Assembly (NCBI RefSeq): GCF_017302315.1
Contig: NZ_JAFLDT010000016.1
Coordinates: forward strand, 1 to 58,380
DNA length: 58,380 nt
Direction: 5' to 3'
Source: Zoogloea sp.
GTDB taxonomy: Bacteria > Pseudomonadota > Gammaproteobacteria > Burkholderiales > Rhodocyclaceae
Shown here: piece by piece, positions 41,171-49,744 of the stretch
How the letters are laid out: each line of letters begins with the position of its first letter
Position numbering within the stretch: position 1 is the stretch's first letter
The notes under the pieces: model-generated
The model's database searches: none
Seen by the model: the letters and a program-made list of their open reading frames with translations, nothing else
Told to the model about the DNA's origin: nothing
Program-made: the position numbers and the translations under genes

Positions 41171-41911
41171 ATGATCAAGGCTATCGTCACCGGTCACAGC
41201 GCAGGCCTCGGTGCTGCGCTGACCGCCGAACTGCTCGGTCGGGGCATTCCCGTCCTTGGACTGTCCCGGCGCGCCCTCCCACTTCAGGCAGACGCCGGCG
41301 CGGACGCCCTGCAACAGCACGCCCTCGACCTTTCCAGCCTGCCGGCCCTGGGTGTCTGGCTGGCTGGCCAGGCGCTCGCCCACTTCCTGGCCGACGCCCG
41401 CCACGCCCTGCTCATCAACAACGCCGGAACGCTGCAACCCGTCGGCCCCTGTGGCGGGCAGGATGCTGAAGAGATTGCGGCGGCCGTGCAGCTCAACCTG
41501 GGTGCCCCGCTGCTGTTGGCCAATGCCTTCGTGGCGGCCAGCACCCACTGCCCCGAGCGCCGCATTCTGCACGTTTCGAGCGGCGCGGGCCGCAACGCCT
41601 ACGCGGGCTGGGGCATCTACTGCGCCACCAAGGCCGGGCTTGACCAACACGCCCGGGCCACCGCCCTCGACCGCCTGCCCGGGCTGCGCATCGCCAGCCT
41701 CGCACCCGGAGTCATCGACACCGCCATGCAGGCGGAGGTGCGGGCCAGCGACCCGGCCGGCTTTCCCCAACAGGCCCGTTTTGCTGCGCTCAAGGCCGAA
41801 GGCCAGCTCACGCCCCCCGCCGACGCCGCTCGCCGCCTGGTGGACTGCCTGCTTGACGCATCCTTCGGTGACGAGCCGGCCGACGACCTGCGCAATCGGG
41901 CCGCGCAGTAG
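41171..41911 (+). CDS. Short-chain dehydrogenase/reductase
   Basis: A 246-residue SDR. The Gly-rich NAD(P) motif is TGHSAGLG, the structural motif NNAGTL, catalytic Ser in VSSGAGRNAYAGWGIYCATKAG and the YxxxK pair Tyr-Cys-Ala-Thr-Lys. The TGHSxGLG start is like sepiapterin-reductase-type or small-molecule SDRs. Substrate unknown. It begins 43 bases after the GGDEF-EAL gene with AGGGG as ribosome site; it is likely readthrough-linked. Confidence 0.88.
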   Translation: MIKAIVTGHSAGLGAALTAELLGRGIPVLGLSRRALPLQADAGADALQQHALDLSSLPALGVWLAGQALAHFLADARHALLINNAGTLQPVGPCGGQDAEEIAAAVQLNLGAPLLLANAFVAASTHCPERRILHVSSGAGRNAYAGWGIYCATKAGLDQHARATALDRLPGLRIASLAPGVIDTAMQAEVRASDPAGFPQQARFAALKAEGQLTPPADAARRLVDCLLDASFGDEPADDLRNRAAQ

Positions 41912-41928
41912 CCCCTGCTCGCAAGCGC

Positions 41929-43305
41929 TCAGCTTCCAGCGACGATCCGGTAACAGGGGTTGTAGACCTTGCCAGGCAGCTTCATGCGCCCCTGGGCCAC
42001 AAAGGACGCCATCAGCTCATCCATCGGCCCCATGATCTCGGGTTCGCCGGCAATCTCGAAGGGGCCGTGCTTCTCGATCTCACGGATGCCTTCATCCTTG
42101 ACGTTACCGGCCACCACCCCCGAAAAAGCACGGCGCAGGTTGGCCGCGAGCAAGTGGGTCGGCTGGCGACGGTGCAAGGTGAGATTGCGCATGCGCTCAT
42201 GGGTCGGCCGGAAGGGCTGCTGAAACTCGTGCTCGATCTTCAGCAGCCAGTTGAAGTAATACGCATCCCGCTGCTCCTTGCGGAAATCGCGCACCTGCAG
42301 GATGCCTGCCGTGATTTCCTGGGCCACCGCCTCGGGGTCATCAATGATGATCCTGTAGCGCTGGCGGGCCGCCTCGCCCAGGGTCTGGGCGATGAAGCGG
42401 TCGATGCGCAGAAAATACTCCTGGGCGCTGCGCGGGCCGGTGAACACCAGCGGGAAAGGCAGCCCTGCATTGTCCGGGTGGAGCAGGATGCCCAGGATGT
42501 AAAGGATCTCCTCCGCCGTGCCGACGCCCCCCGGAAAGACCACGATGCCATGGCCGGTGCGCACGAAGGCCTCAAGACGCTTCTCCACGTCCGGCAGGAT
42601 CACCAGCTCGTTCACCACCGGATTGGGCGCCTCCGCCGCAATGATGCCGGGCTCGGTGAAGCCCAGGTAGCGCCCGTTGTTGATGCGCTGGGTGGCGTGG
42701 GCCAGGGCGGCGCCTTTCATCGGGCCCTTCATGGCTCCCGGGCCGCAACCGGTGCACACGTTCAGGCCACGCAGGCCGAGTTGGTACCCCACCAGTTTGG
42801 TGTATTCGTACTCCTCCTGCTTGATCGAGTGGCCGCCCCAGCACACCACCACGTTGGGCTGGGTAATGGGTTGGAGCACATTGGCGTTACGCAGGATGTG
42901 AAAGACGGCGTCCGTCACCCCTTCCGAGGTAGAGTAGTCGAAGCGCGCGCTGCCGCTGATCTCGGTGCTGGCGTAAACAACATCGCGCAGTACGGCCACC
43001 AGATGTTCCTGGATGCCACGGATCATCTCCCCATCCACGAAGGCACTGGCCGGCGCACCGGTGATGTCGAGCTTGATGCCCCGCGCCCGCTGCTGGATCT
43101 GGATATCAAAGCTGTGATAACGCTCGAGCAACTCCTTGCCGTCATCAAGCTCGTTGCCGCAGTTGAGCACGGCCAGCGAACAGTTACGGTAAAGGGTACG
43201 AAGCCCGCCGCCGCTCTGATCGGAAAGCTTGGCCGCTTCGGCCCGGGACAGGACCTCCAGACGCCCTGTGGGGGAAACCTGTGCATCGACGATTTTATAG
43301 TCCAT
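41929..43305 (-). CDS. ppnN: Pyrimidine/purine nucleotide 5'-monophosphate nucleosidase
   Basis: A 458-residue PpnN (YgdH) protein, close to the E. coli length of 454. It hydrolyses nucleoside monophosphates to base and ribose phosphate and is activated by (p)ppGpp in E. coli. The LOG motif PGGVGTAEEILYILG is present, with GCGPGAMKGPMKGA binding the phosphate. The N-terminal domain starts LVSPTGRLEVLSRAEAAKL in type and the C-terminal domain has NLTLHRRQPTHLLAANLRRAFSGVVAGNVKDEG. The ATG at 43305 is the family start. The gene appears monocistronic. Confidence 0.95.
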   Translation of the reverse strand: MDYKIVDAQVSPTGRLEVLSRAEAAKLSDQSGGGLRTLYRNCSLAVLNCGNELDDGKELLERYHSFDIQIQQRARGIKLDITGAPASAFVDGEMIRGIQEHLVAVLRDVVYASTEISGSARFDYSTSEGVTDAVFHILRNANVLQPITQPNVVVCWGGHSIKQEEYEYTKLVGYQLGLRGLNVCTGCGPGAMKGPMKGAALAHATQRINNGRYLGFTEPGIIAAEAPNPVVNELVILPDVEKRLEAFVRTGHGIVVFPGGVGTAEEILYILGILLHPDNAGLPFPLVFTGPRSAQEYFLRIDRFIAQTLGEAARQRYRIIIDDPEAVAQEITAGILQVRDFRKEQRDAYYFNWLLKIEHEFQQPFRPTHERMRNLTLHRRQPTHLLAANLRRAFSGVVAGNVKDEGIREIEKHGPFEIAGEPEIMGPMDELMASFVAQGRMKLPGKVYNPCYRIVAGS

Positions 43306-43947
43306 GGTTGCAACTCTCTCTTGTCTGGTCCGCAAAAGGCAATAGAGCGGTGATTGCTGCCTACGCCAACCGTGCCGTACTGCCAACACCGGGCAACGCG
43401 GCATCAGCATAACGTCCGCGGCGTCGCGCGCCACTAAAAACGCGGGATTCTCCGGACATTATTGGGGTATCGCGCTCGTAACCGGCGGAAGTGCCAGGCC
43501 AATGGATCTTGTAACGCAATCCGGCCGGCCCGTAGCGCTTGGCGTCGGCCGGGTCGAAATCAGCGTGGTAACGATTCCTGACGACGGAATCGCTGAGCAG
43601 CGCTTGGGTCTCGGATTCCTCCGGATGTTAGTGCAGGCAACCCCGCACGCGGGCCGGGTGGATCTATCCTGCACCGGAACGGAGTGTCCCGACCCGGCAA
43701 TCTACCAGATGCGGAACATTGCCCCTACGCCAACGATAGACGACATCGCGGCGACGGCCCCCTTATCGGAGCTTAGGGCGGGTGTTGGCTGTCTCGGTGG
43801 CACCTGAACAGCCAGAACGCGAATAAGCGGGGACAGAAGTGTGCGTGACAGGGCAGTCGTTAAAGGCCGATTTTCACGGAAAGCATGTCTATGGGCACTA
43901 TCGACCCATCGACCGGCCGACGACGCGTTACACCAAGTTTGCAGGCT
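43306..43947. other. 642-base region with no intact gene
   Basis: It has the ppnN promoter side at the left and a decayed coding segment on the minus strand (43440-43770, listed separately). Near 43820-43850 the sequence GAATAAGCGGGGACAGAAG occurs, a form often met beside REP-associated transposases, hinting at a mobile-element scar. Open frames on the plus strand here are short and not recognised. Confidence 0.5.
43440..43770 (-). pseudogene. Decayed gene, possibly dTDP-4-dehydrorhamnose 3,5-epimerase (RmlC)-like
   Basis: In one minus-strand frame the translation reads DVVYRWRRGNVPHLVDC, then a TAG stop, then a short piece ending GCLH, a TAA stop, and then HPEESETQALLSDSVV, RYHADFDPADAKRYGP and GLRYKIHWPG. 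The order (D-V-hydrophobic, G-x-x-H, V-x-Y-x-x-x-F-x-P, then I-x-W-P) is that of RmlC-type cupins. Two in-frame stops and the missing N-terminus mean it cannot be functional. No rhamnose genes lie nearby. The assignment rests on short motifs and is uncertain. Confidence 0.3.
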
Positions 43948-45222
43948 TCAAGACCCCTCTCTCGCCCCACCGGTATGCACTAACGCATCCCACGTCCGTC
44001 GGAGACTCGCCATCAGCAGCGGCGAGCTGCGCTCCGGGTGGGTAGCGTAGATCGCCACCACGGTGGCGTGATCAAAGTCGATGTATAGACTCGTTCCGAA
44101 GGCACCAAGAATGGCTGTTCTGCGCCCCGCCCCCCCGGGGTGGACAAAGCGGTATTGCCAGCTACCGTCCTCCCCGAGACCTCGCCAGGGGGCCGGCAAG
44201 CCATGGGCAGACGAGCCGACGCCGGCGACAGTTTCGACGAACCAAGCAGGAACCAGCGAGTGTCTTCCCGGGCGTGCCCGAACCTCCAGCAGCCCCTGTC
44301 CGAGGGCGGCAAAGTCCCGCAGACTAAGGGCCAGACCATCCGCCAGAGGCGTACCTCGCCCATCGCTGGCCCAGAAGGCAGCATCCTGCGCCCGGATGCC
44401 GGACTGGAGTTCGCAAAGCAGCTGACTTGCGGGCTTCTTGGTGGTCTTCTCAGCCACCCACAACAAGAGCTCGTTTTCCGCTCCGGAGGGCGGATCGCTA
44501 ACGGGTAGTGTGCTGCGGGGCCAGGGGCTCCGGCCTGCCAGCCAGGCCCGGACACCAACGCTGCCACCGGGCACCCACCCCGCTTCCTTGCGCCATCGGG
44601 TCCGCTCCTCGTCAGTCCATTCAAACCCGGTCCGGCCATGCAGCAAGCGGGTAAGGGAGAGCTTGCCCAGCCCCTTGTTGCCGCCCAGTTCAGGGAGCAC
44701 TCGATCCATCGCCTTGCGCCGGTCCACCAAACCCTCAGCCGAGGCCTTGACCACCATCATTGCCAAGATGGGGTGAGTGGCCTCCAGGAGTAGCCGCGGA
44801 GCGCCAGGATCGAACCCGGTACGCCGATAGTCCAGCACTACCCTACCCCGTCTTAGAACCAGCACGCCGTCCGCATCGATACGGTTCTCAAGCACATACC
44901 GAAGACTGCGCGCAGCCCCGTCGGCGGGATCCTTGACCTGCATTCGGTCCATGTCGATCAGTCGGGCAGGCGATGTCCTGCGCTCGGTAGGCGTGGGGGG
45001 ATCGATCCAGCTTCCGGGCATGAAGCTGGCCGGATGGGCCAGCCCGAAGCGCAAGTTGCCCGGACGCAGCCAGTCCTCTGCGCCAACAACAGACTGCCCC
45101 TCCAGGGGCGGGGGCAAACTGCGCTGGATACGACAGGACGTCTCCGCTGCCAGCAGTGGAAGGGCTGCACACAAGACGCAGCCAGGAATAAAGCGGAGCA
45201 GGCTGGTAGCGAGATCAGTCAT
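43948..45222 (-). CDS. Serine-hydrolase/beta-lactamase-fold protein lacking the SxxK motif
   Basis: A 424-residue protein with signal peptide (LLRFIPGCVLCAALPLLAAE) and a class-C beta-lactamase/esterase-type domain. Fold markers are DGVLVLRRGRVVLDYR, VLPELGGNKGLGKLSLTRLLHG and the last strand pair FGTSLYIDFDHATVVAIYATHP. At the place of the nucleophile motif SATK the sequence is EATH (Glu147-His150), and the YxN site has no Tyr (PPSGAENELLLWV). It therefore probably does not hydrolyse beta-lactam-type substrates and may be a binding or scaffold protein. It is the last gene of the four-gene operon; its start overlaps the YbdK-like stop by 8 bases. Confidence 0.85.
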   Translation of the reverse strand: MTDLATSLLRFIPGCVLCAALPLLAAETSCRIQRSLPPPLEGQSVVGAEDWLRPGNLRFGLAHPASFMPGSWIDPPTPTERRTSPARLIDMDRMQVKDPADGAARSLRYVLENRIDADGVLVLRRGRVVLDYRRTGFDPGAPRLLLEATHPILAMMVVKASAEGLVDRRKAMDRVLPELGGNKGLGKLSLTRLLHGRTGFEWTDEERTRWRKEAGWVPGGSVGVRAWLAGRSPWPRSTLPVSDPPSGAENELLLWVAEKTTKKPASQLLCELQSGIRAQDAAFWASDGRGTPLADGLALSLRDFAALGQGLLEVRARPGRHSLVPAWFVETVAGVGSSAHGLPAPWRGLGEDGSWQYRFVHPGGAGRRTAILGAFGTSLYIDFDHATVVAIYATHPERSSPLLMASLRRTWDALVHTGGAREGS

Positions 45223-46363
45223 GGCGGTGATAGCGGGAGGGTTTGGCAAAGTGCTCGGAGGCCGCCCGGGTAAGCTCGTTCAGGCTGCCGACACTGCGGG
45301 CCAGCCCACGCAGCAGGCGGGCGTCGCTCTGCCGACTTTCGACCTGTCGGCGCAGGGCTTCGATCTGCCTGTTGCAGCCCAGATCCCGGGCATCCTCCAT
45401 CAGACTGTCCAGGAGCTCGGCGAGGGCCTTTGCGATGGGTCGTTTGCAGCGTGCCAGGGGGTCGGCAAGCTCGGCGTCGAAGCCAAAGCGGCAAGCCTGA
45501 AACTTGTTGTAGCGTGCAACCAGGCTCTGCAGCGGCGGATCGATGGGCGGGCGCTTGCGTAGCAACCAGCGGACCAGACTCTGGGCAAAGGCAGCCAGCT
45601 CAGTGGCCCGGTCCACCGTGAGGGGCGTGTCACAGACCCTAACCTCGACGGTGCCATACTCCGGCTTGGGCCGCACGTCCCAATACAGATCCTTGATGCT
45701 CTCGGCCACGCCGCAGGCCTGCAGCACCGCCATGTGCTCGAGGAAGGCCGCCCAGTCGCGCACGTCCGGCGCCTGCCCCGACAGGGGAAAGGCCGACACG
45801 GCGTTGAGCCGCGCCGAATCGAAGGCCGTATCCGCTCCATCCACATAGGGCGACGACGCGGACAGCACCACAAAGTGCGGGACGTACATGTTGAGGGCGT
45901 GGGTCAGCCAGATCGCTTCGTCCCCGGAGGTGACGCCGATGTGGATGTGCTGACCAAACACCGTGAACTGCTTGCTCAGGTATCCATAGCGCTCGTTGAG
46001 GAATGCAAAGCGCTCGCCCGGGCAGATCCGGCGTTCCGGCCAACGGTGGAAGGCGTGGGTGCCGCCTCCGCAGATGACCACGTTGTTGCGCCGACAATGC
46101 TCGACCAGCAGCTCTCGCAGCCCCTCCAGGTCGGTGGCGATGGCGGTCACGTCCTGTCGCGGATGGGTATTCACCTCAATCATGCTTTCGGTGATTTCCA
46201 GCTTCACATCTCCACAGCTGCCGTTGTGATGCAGGCTACCAAGCAGATCGGTGGCGGCCCGGGTCAGGTCGTAGTCCCGCGGCGAGACCAGTTGCAGTTC
46301 CAGCTCCACCCCCAGGGTGAGGGGCCGACTGGAGGCAAAGGGAAGGTTGGCGAAGGCGTTCAT
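45215..46363 (-). CDS. YbdK-type carboxylate-amine ligase (glutamate-cysteine ligase 2 family)
   Basis: A 382-residue GCS2-family protein. Family segments: LTLGVELELQLVSPRDYDL at the start, LEITESMIEVNTHPRQD, GGGTHAFHRWPERRI, FGQHIHIGVTSGDEAI, SARLNAVSAFPLSGQAPDV and YGTVEVRVCDTPLTV. E. coli YbdK (372 residues) shows weak gamma-glutamylcysteine synthesis in vitro; its physiological role is unknown. Genes on both sides are antiporters and a serine-hydrolase-fold protein; 4-base overlap with the upstream antiporter and 8-base overlap downstream indicate one transcript and coupled translation. The divergent neighbour at 48962 encodes a gamma-glutamyl-hydrolase-type amidotransferase. Confidence 0.92.
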   Translation of the reverse strand: MNAFANLPFASSRPLTLGVELELQLVSPRDYDLTRAATDLLGSLHHNGSCGDVKLEITESMIEVNTHPRQDVTAIATDLEGLRELLVEHCRRNNVVICGGGTHAFHRWPERRICPGERFAFLNERYGYLSKQFTVFGQHIHIGVTSGDEAIWLTHALNMYVPHFVVLSASSPYVDGADTAFDSARLNAVSAFPLSGQAPDVRDWAAFLEHMAVLQACGVAESIKDLYWDVRPKPEYGTVEVRVCDTPLTVDRATELAAFAQSLVRWLLRKRPPIDPPLQSLVARYNKFQACRFGFDAELADPLARCKRPIAKALAELLDSLMEDARDLGCNRQIEALRRQVESRQSDARLLRGLARSVGSLNELTRAASEHFAKPSRYHRHD

Positions 46364-47616
46364 GGAGGCGGCACACGGTTGGGAAGGGCTGCCTCGCCGC
46401 CCAGGACAAAGGCCCGGCGACATAGCTGCGGCCCGATGAACTCCATCAACGCCGCAGCCAGCAGGGGTAACAACAAAGCCTGGACGCTGACTTCGGGGTA
46501 GAAGGCTGCCAGCTCCGCGGCCATGAAAACGGCGGTTGCCGACAGGGGTTGCACGCCCAGGCCCAACAAACGGCGACGTTGCGCCGACAAGTCCTCCCGC
46601 CCGGTGGCCATCACTCCGATGAACTTGGCGAGCCCGCGCACAACCAGCAGTCCAATCGCCTGCAGGAGCATCAGCCCGGTAGCCTGACCGAGGGGCAACA
46701 TGGCACCGGTCACCACGAAGAGCACGATGGCCAGGATCCAGTGCCCCTGGGGCAGGCTGGTGTAGGCCAGAACCCGGTTCCGGTCGAGCTGCCCCACTGC
46801 CACCCCCATCAAGAACAGGCTCAGAAAGACCGGCACCGCCCCCATGCGGGCGAGCCCGATGGCCAGCAGGGCCGCTGCCACCAGCACAAAGACCTGACCA
46901 GCACCGCCCGTCTCCAAACGGGCCGCCAGCCCCAGCGCAAGACGCGCGCACAGCAAGGCGATCAACACGCCTCCGCCCAGCACCCAGATCGGGTGAATGA
47001 AAGCGTTGAGCCCGTCCCCCGATTCTTCAGCGTGGATCAGGCCCAGCACCAAGGCGAACACCACGAAGGCCAGGGCACAACTGATGGCCGTGAGCAACAG
47101 CGTGCGTTGCGTCACCTGCCCCTGGGCGCGGCACTCCTCGGCGGTCAGCAGCACCACCGCCGGAGCCGAGGTCATGGTGATGGCGGCGGTGGCCGCGCTC
47201 CACGCCGGGCTCAAACCCACAACCGCCAACGAGAAGACAAAAACGCCTGCAAAGGCCAGGCCTGATTCGGCCGCCGCGGTACGCAGCAGGCCCGGATTGG
47301 CCCGTAGCCAGCCCAGATCCAGGTTGCGCCCGGTTTCCAGCAGGAGCAAGCCCAGGGCTGCATCGGCCACCGGTCGCGCCAGGGCCAGCGTCTCGCCATC
47401 GAGCCAGTTCAGTGCCCCGGGCCCGGCAAGGGCCCCGGCCAGCACGTAGCCGACAATGCGCGACAGACCTGCCACACGGTACAGGCCTTCTCCCGCCAAC
47501 AGCCCCGCAACAAGCAACAAGGCCATCAGGGCCAACGGGTCGGCCTGTTCGGGCATGGGCGGGAGAAACATGAGTCTGTCCTGCAGAGACTCCCAGAAAG
47601 CGCGCACGCTGCTCAT
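46360..47616 (-). CDS. CPA2-type (Kef-like) cation:proton antiporter, second copy
   Basis: A 418-residue membrane protein of about 12 segments with the Na/H exchanger fold: YRVAGLSRIVGYVLAGALAGPGALNWL, ALGLLLLETGRNLDL, ITMTSAPAVVLLTAEE and LPQGHWILAIVLFVVTGAMLPLG. It ends with no TrkA-N or TrkA-C domain, unlike KefB/KefC. It overlaps its upstream partner by 4 bases and the YbdK-like gene by 4 bases. The two antiporters may form a heterodimer (inference). Confidence 0.9.
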   Translation of the reverse strand: MSSVRAFWESLQDRLMFLPPMPEQADPLALMALLLVAGLLAGEGLYRVAGLSRIVGYVLAGALAGPGALNWLDGETLALARPVADAALGLLLLETGRNLDLGWLRANPGLLRTAAAESGLAFAGVFVFSLAVVGLSPAWSAATAAITMTSAPAVVLLTAEECRAQGQVTQRTLLLTAISCALAFVVFALVLGLIHAEESGDGLNAFIHPIWVLGGGVLIALLCARLALGLAARLETGGAGQVFVLVAAALLAIGLARMGAVPVFLSLFLMGVAVGQLDRNRVLAYTSLPQGHWILAIVLFVVTGAMLPLGQATGLMLLQAIGLLVVRGLAKFIGVMATGREDLSAQRRRLLGLGVQPLSATAVFMAAELAAFYPEVSVQALLLPLLAAALMEFIGPQLCRRAFVLGGEAALPNRVPPP

Positions 47617-48842
47617 CGGCGGATCAACCCCCTGCCCACGCCCAGTCTTGGCACGTAACGACGGGCCTCACCAAAGCCGCGTATCGCCGCCTGGGTGCAT
47701 AAGGGCCCGAGTAGCTGCATCAGGGCTATCGCCCCCAGCAGAGTGCCGCTCAGCACTGGCCCGATCCCGCCATCGAGGGCACCAGCGTCCCCCAACAGTA
47801 CGAGGGCAACACTGGACATGGGCAGAAGCCCCACGGCGGTCCAGGCCGCCTCCCGACGGGGCAGCCCGAAGGTCGGGCCTGCCAGCTGCAGGGCCAGCCC
47901 CCGGGCGAGGAAGCGCGTCAGCACAAACGCTAGCACCGTTGACCAATGGGTCCGCAGGAAGGCCAGATCAAGCGCCGCACCCGCCAGCACGAAGGTCACC
48001 ACCAGAAAGACCCGAGCGTCTGACGCGATGCGGATGGCCACCACCTCCCGCGCCCGATCCAGCACGCGCACCCCCACCCCAAAGGCCAGCAGGCTCATCA
48101 GCGGCGACATCTCGACACTCAGGGGCACGCCGGTCCCCACAACAATCAAGCCGAGCAGCATCAGGTGTTGATGCTCGACTTGCGGCCCCAGCCAGCGCGC
48201 CCCCTGGCGCGCGGCAAAGGCCAGCCCTGCTCCGAGCACGACCGACAAGCCGATACTGGCTACCGCATGCCCGTAGCCGGGCATGGCCTCCGTTGCCCCA
48301 CTCTCTGCCAGCGAAGGCAGGATCAGATCAATGGCCGCAAAGGCAAGGCAACCGTTCAAGGCCACCAGCCCGAACAGGCGACTGGTCAGCGGCCCATCCC
48401 CACCCACGTCACTACTGGTTGCAATGGTGATCGCCGGTGAAGTGGAGACCGCGATGGCTGCGGCAAAAGCGCCTCCCGCAGCGCCGAAGCCCAGACCGAT
48501 CATGACGAGCATTACCAAGACAAAGACGACCGCCGATTCGATCAAGCCCAGGGCGATCAGCTGCGGATCCAGCCGCCCGCCTTCAAACGGAACCCGCTGC
48601 CCGAGCTCGAAGAGGATCAGACCCAGGGCGGGATATATGAAGAACTGGGCAGAACCCAACACGTAGGGATCAATCCATCCCAGCCCGCTCTGGCCCAGCA
48701 CGAGGCCACACAGTACATAGCCCGTGGTTCGGGGCAGATTTAACAGGCGCCGACTCAGTTCGCCACTGGTCAGCCCGCCCAGCAGGCAAAGGCCGAACAG
48801 CAGCAAGGGCGAAAGCACGAGATCCTCAAAGATGGGGGACAT
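47613..48842 (-). CDS. CPA2-type (Kef-like) cation:proton antiporter, first copy
   Basis: A 409-residue exchanger with segments LLNLPRTTGYVLCGLVLGQSGLGW, ALGLILFELGQRVPF, FAAAIAVSTSPAITIATSSD and a late PMSSVALVLLGDAG. It is similar in layout to the next gene but only moderately so in sequence, pointing to an old duplication or a pair that assembles together. There is no nucleotide-binding TrkA domain. It is the first gene of the operon; the ATG at 48842 has only a weak ribosome site, and the region upstream is AT-rich with a 9-bp palindrome. Confidence 0.9.
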   Translation of the reverse strand: MSPIFEDLVLSPLLLFGLCLLGGLTSGELSRRLLNLPRTTGYVLCGLVLGQSGLGWIDPYVLGSAQFFIYPALGLILFELGQRVPFEGGRLDPQLIALGLIESAVVFVLVMLVMIGLGFGAAGGAFAAAIAVSTSPAITIATSSDVGGDGPLTSRLFGLVALNGCLAFAAIDLILPSLAESGATEAMPGYGHAVASIGLSVVLGAGLAFAARQGARWLGPQVEHQHLMLLGLIVVGTGVPLSVEMSPLMSLLAFGVGVRVLDRAREVVAIRIASDARVFLVVTFVLAGAALDLAFLRTHWSTVLAFVLTRFLARGLALQLAGPTFGLPRREAAWTAVGLLPMSSVALVLLGDAGALDGGIGPVLSGTLLGAIALMQLLGPLCTQAAIRGFGEARRYVPRLGVGRGLIRR

Positions 48843-48849
48843 GGAAGAT

Positions 48850-48879
48850 TTGGCTTAATTATATTTGTATCAATATAAT
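48850..48879 (+). promoter_or_regulatory. Promoter of the 48962 gene
   Basis: TTGGCT (48850-48855), 18-base spacer and TATAAT (48874-48879) on the plus strand, upstream of the amidotransferase gene. It overlaps the palindrome at 48857-48880. Confidence 0.5.
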
Positions 48880-48880
48880 T
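48857..48880. promoter_or_regulatory. Palindromic operator-like site AATTATATT-N6-AATATAATT
   Basis: 9-bp perfect arms 48857-48865 and 48872-48880 around TGTATC. It is the only strongly AT-rich stretch between the divergent antiporter operon and the amidotransferase gene, and covers the -10 of the plus-strand promoter, so a repressor bound here could control both directions. No regulator gene is adjacent. Confidence 0.45.
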
Positions 48881-48961
48881 TAAAGCAATACATAAAGGCA
48901 AGACGAGGGCTGCGGTGCTTTCCCGTGCCCCCTCTTTCCCAACCCCGACGACGGAGGCGCC

Positions 48962-49744
48962 ATGAGCAGAACCAAGACCATTCGCATCGGCCTGTCGGCC
49001 CGTCTGTTTCACCCCCGTGACGGCGCCGTCGGCATCGAGTCCAAGACCCTTCAGGTTCTCGAACAGTCCATCGCCCAGTGGGTCATGGCCCGGGACGTGA
49101 TGGTGCTGATGGTGCCCTCCATCCTTAAGGACGGGCCCATTCACCGCAGCAACATCCGCCTGCGGGATTACGCCGGCTTTCTGGACGGGCTGGTGCTCCA
49201 GGGCGGCGCCGACGTGAGCCCTGAAGCCTACGGCGAAGCCCCGCTGCGCGAAGAATGGGCCGGTGACCGGGTGCGGGACGCCTACGAGATGGAGCTGCTC
49301 CACGAGTTCGTAGAGGCCGGCAAGCCGGTCCTGGGGATCTGCCGAGGCATGCAGCTCATCAATGTGGCCTTTGGCGGATCGCTCTACCAGGACATTCCCA
49401 GTCAGTTCGTCGACGCAGCCCGCCATGAGGCGGATGCCTACGACCGCCATAGCCACCCGGTACACTTCGCCGAACGGGGGCGCTTTGCCCACTGGTTTGG
49501 TTCTGCTGAGGGTGGTCAGGTGGTGTCCATCCATCACCAGTGCGTGCGCAGTCTGGGCCGGGACATGGTGGTTGAAGGGCTGTCCCGCGATGACGGAATA
49601 ATCGAGGCGATTCGCCACACCAGCCATCCGTTTGTGGTGGGTGTGCAGTGGCATCCGGAGTTTCACACCCCGGGGCGGAACACGTTGCTGGACTGTACGC
49701 CCCTGCTGGAGGCATTCCTAAGTGCTGCGCGGCTATGCCGCTGA
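48962..49744 (+). CDS. Class-I glutamine amidotransferase-like gamma-glutamyl hydrolase (peptidase C26)
   Basis: A 260-residue cytoplasmic protein of the PuuD type. The nucleophile is the Cys in GICRGMQLINVAFGGSLYQDI; the His-Glu pair is in GVQWHPEFH; the region DGLVLQGGADVSPEAYGE binds the substrate backbone. E. coli PuuD hydrolyses gamma-glutamyl-GABA; this one's substrate is unknown. It lies divergent from the antiporter/YbdK operon, so a gamma-glutamyl ligase and a gamma-glutamyl hydrolase flank one control region. GGAGG precedes the ATG. Confidence 0.92.
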   Translation: MSRTKTIRIGLSARLFHPRDGAVGIESKTLQVLEQSIAQWVMARDVMVLMVPSILKDGPIHRSNIRLRDYAGFLDGLVLQGGADVSPEAYGEAPLREEWAGDRVRDAYEMELLHEFVEAGKPVLGICRGMQLINVAFGGSLYQDIPSQFVDAARHEADAYDRHSHPVHFAERGRFAHWFGSAEGGQVVSIHHQCVRSLGRDMVVEGLSRDDGIIEAIRHTSHPFVVGVQWHPEFHTPGRNTLLDCTPLLEAFLSAARLCR

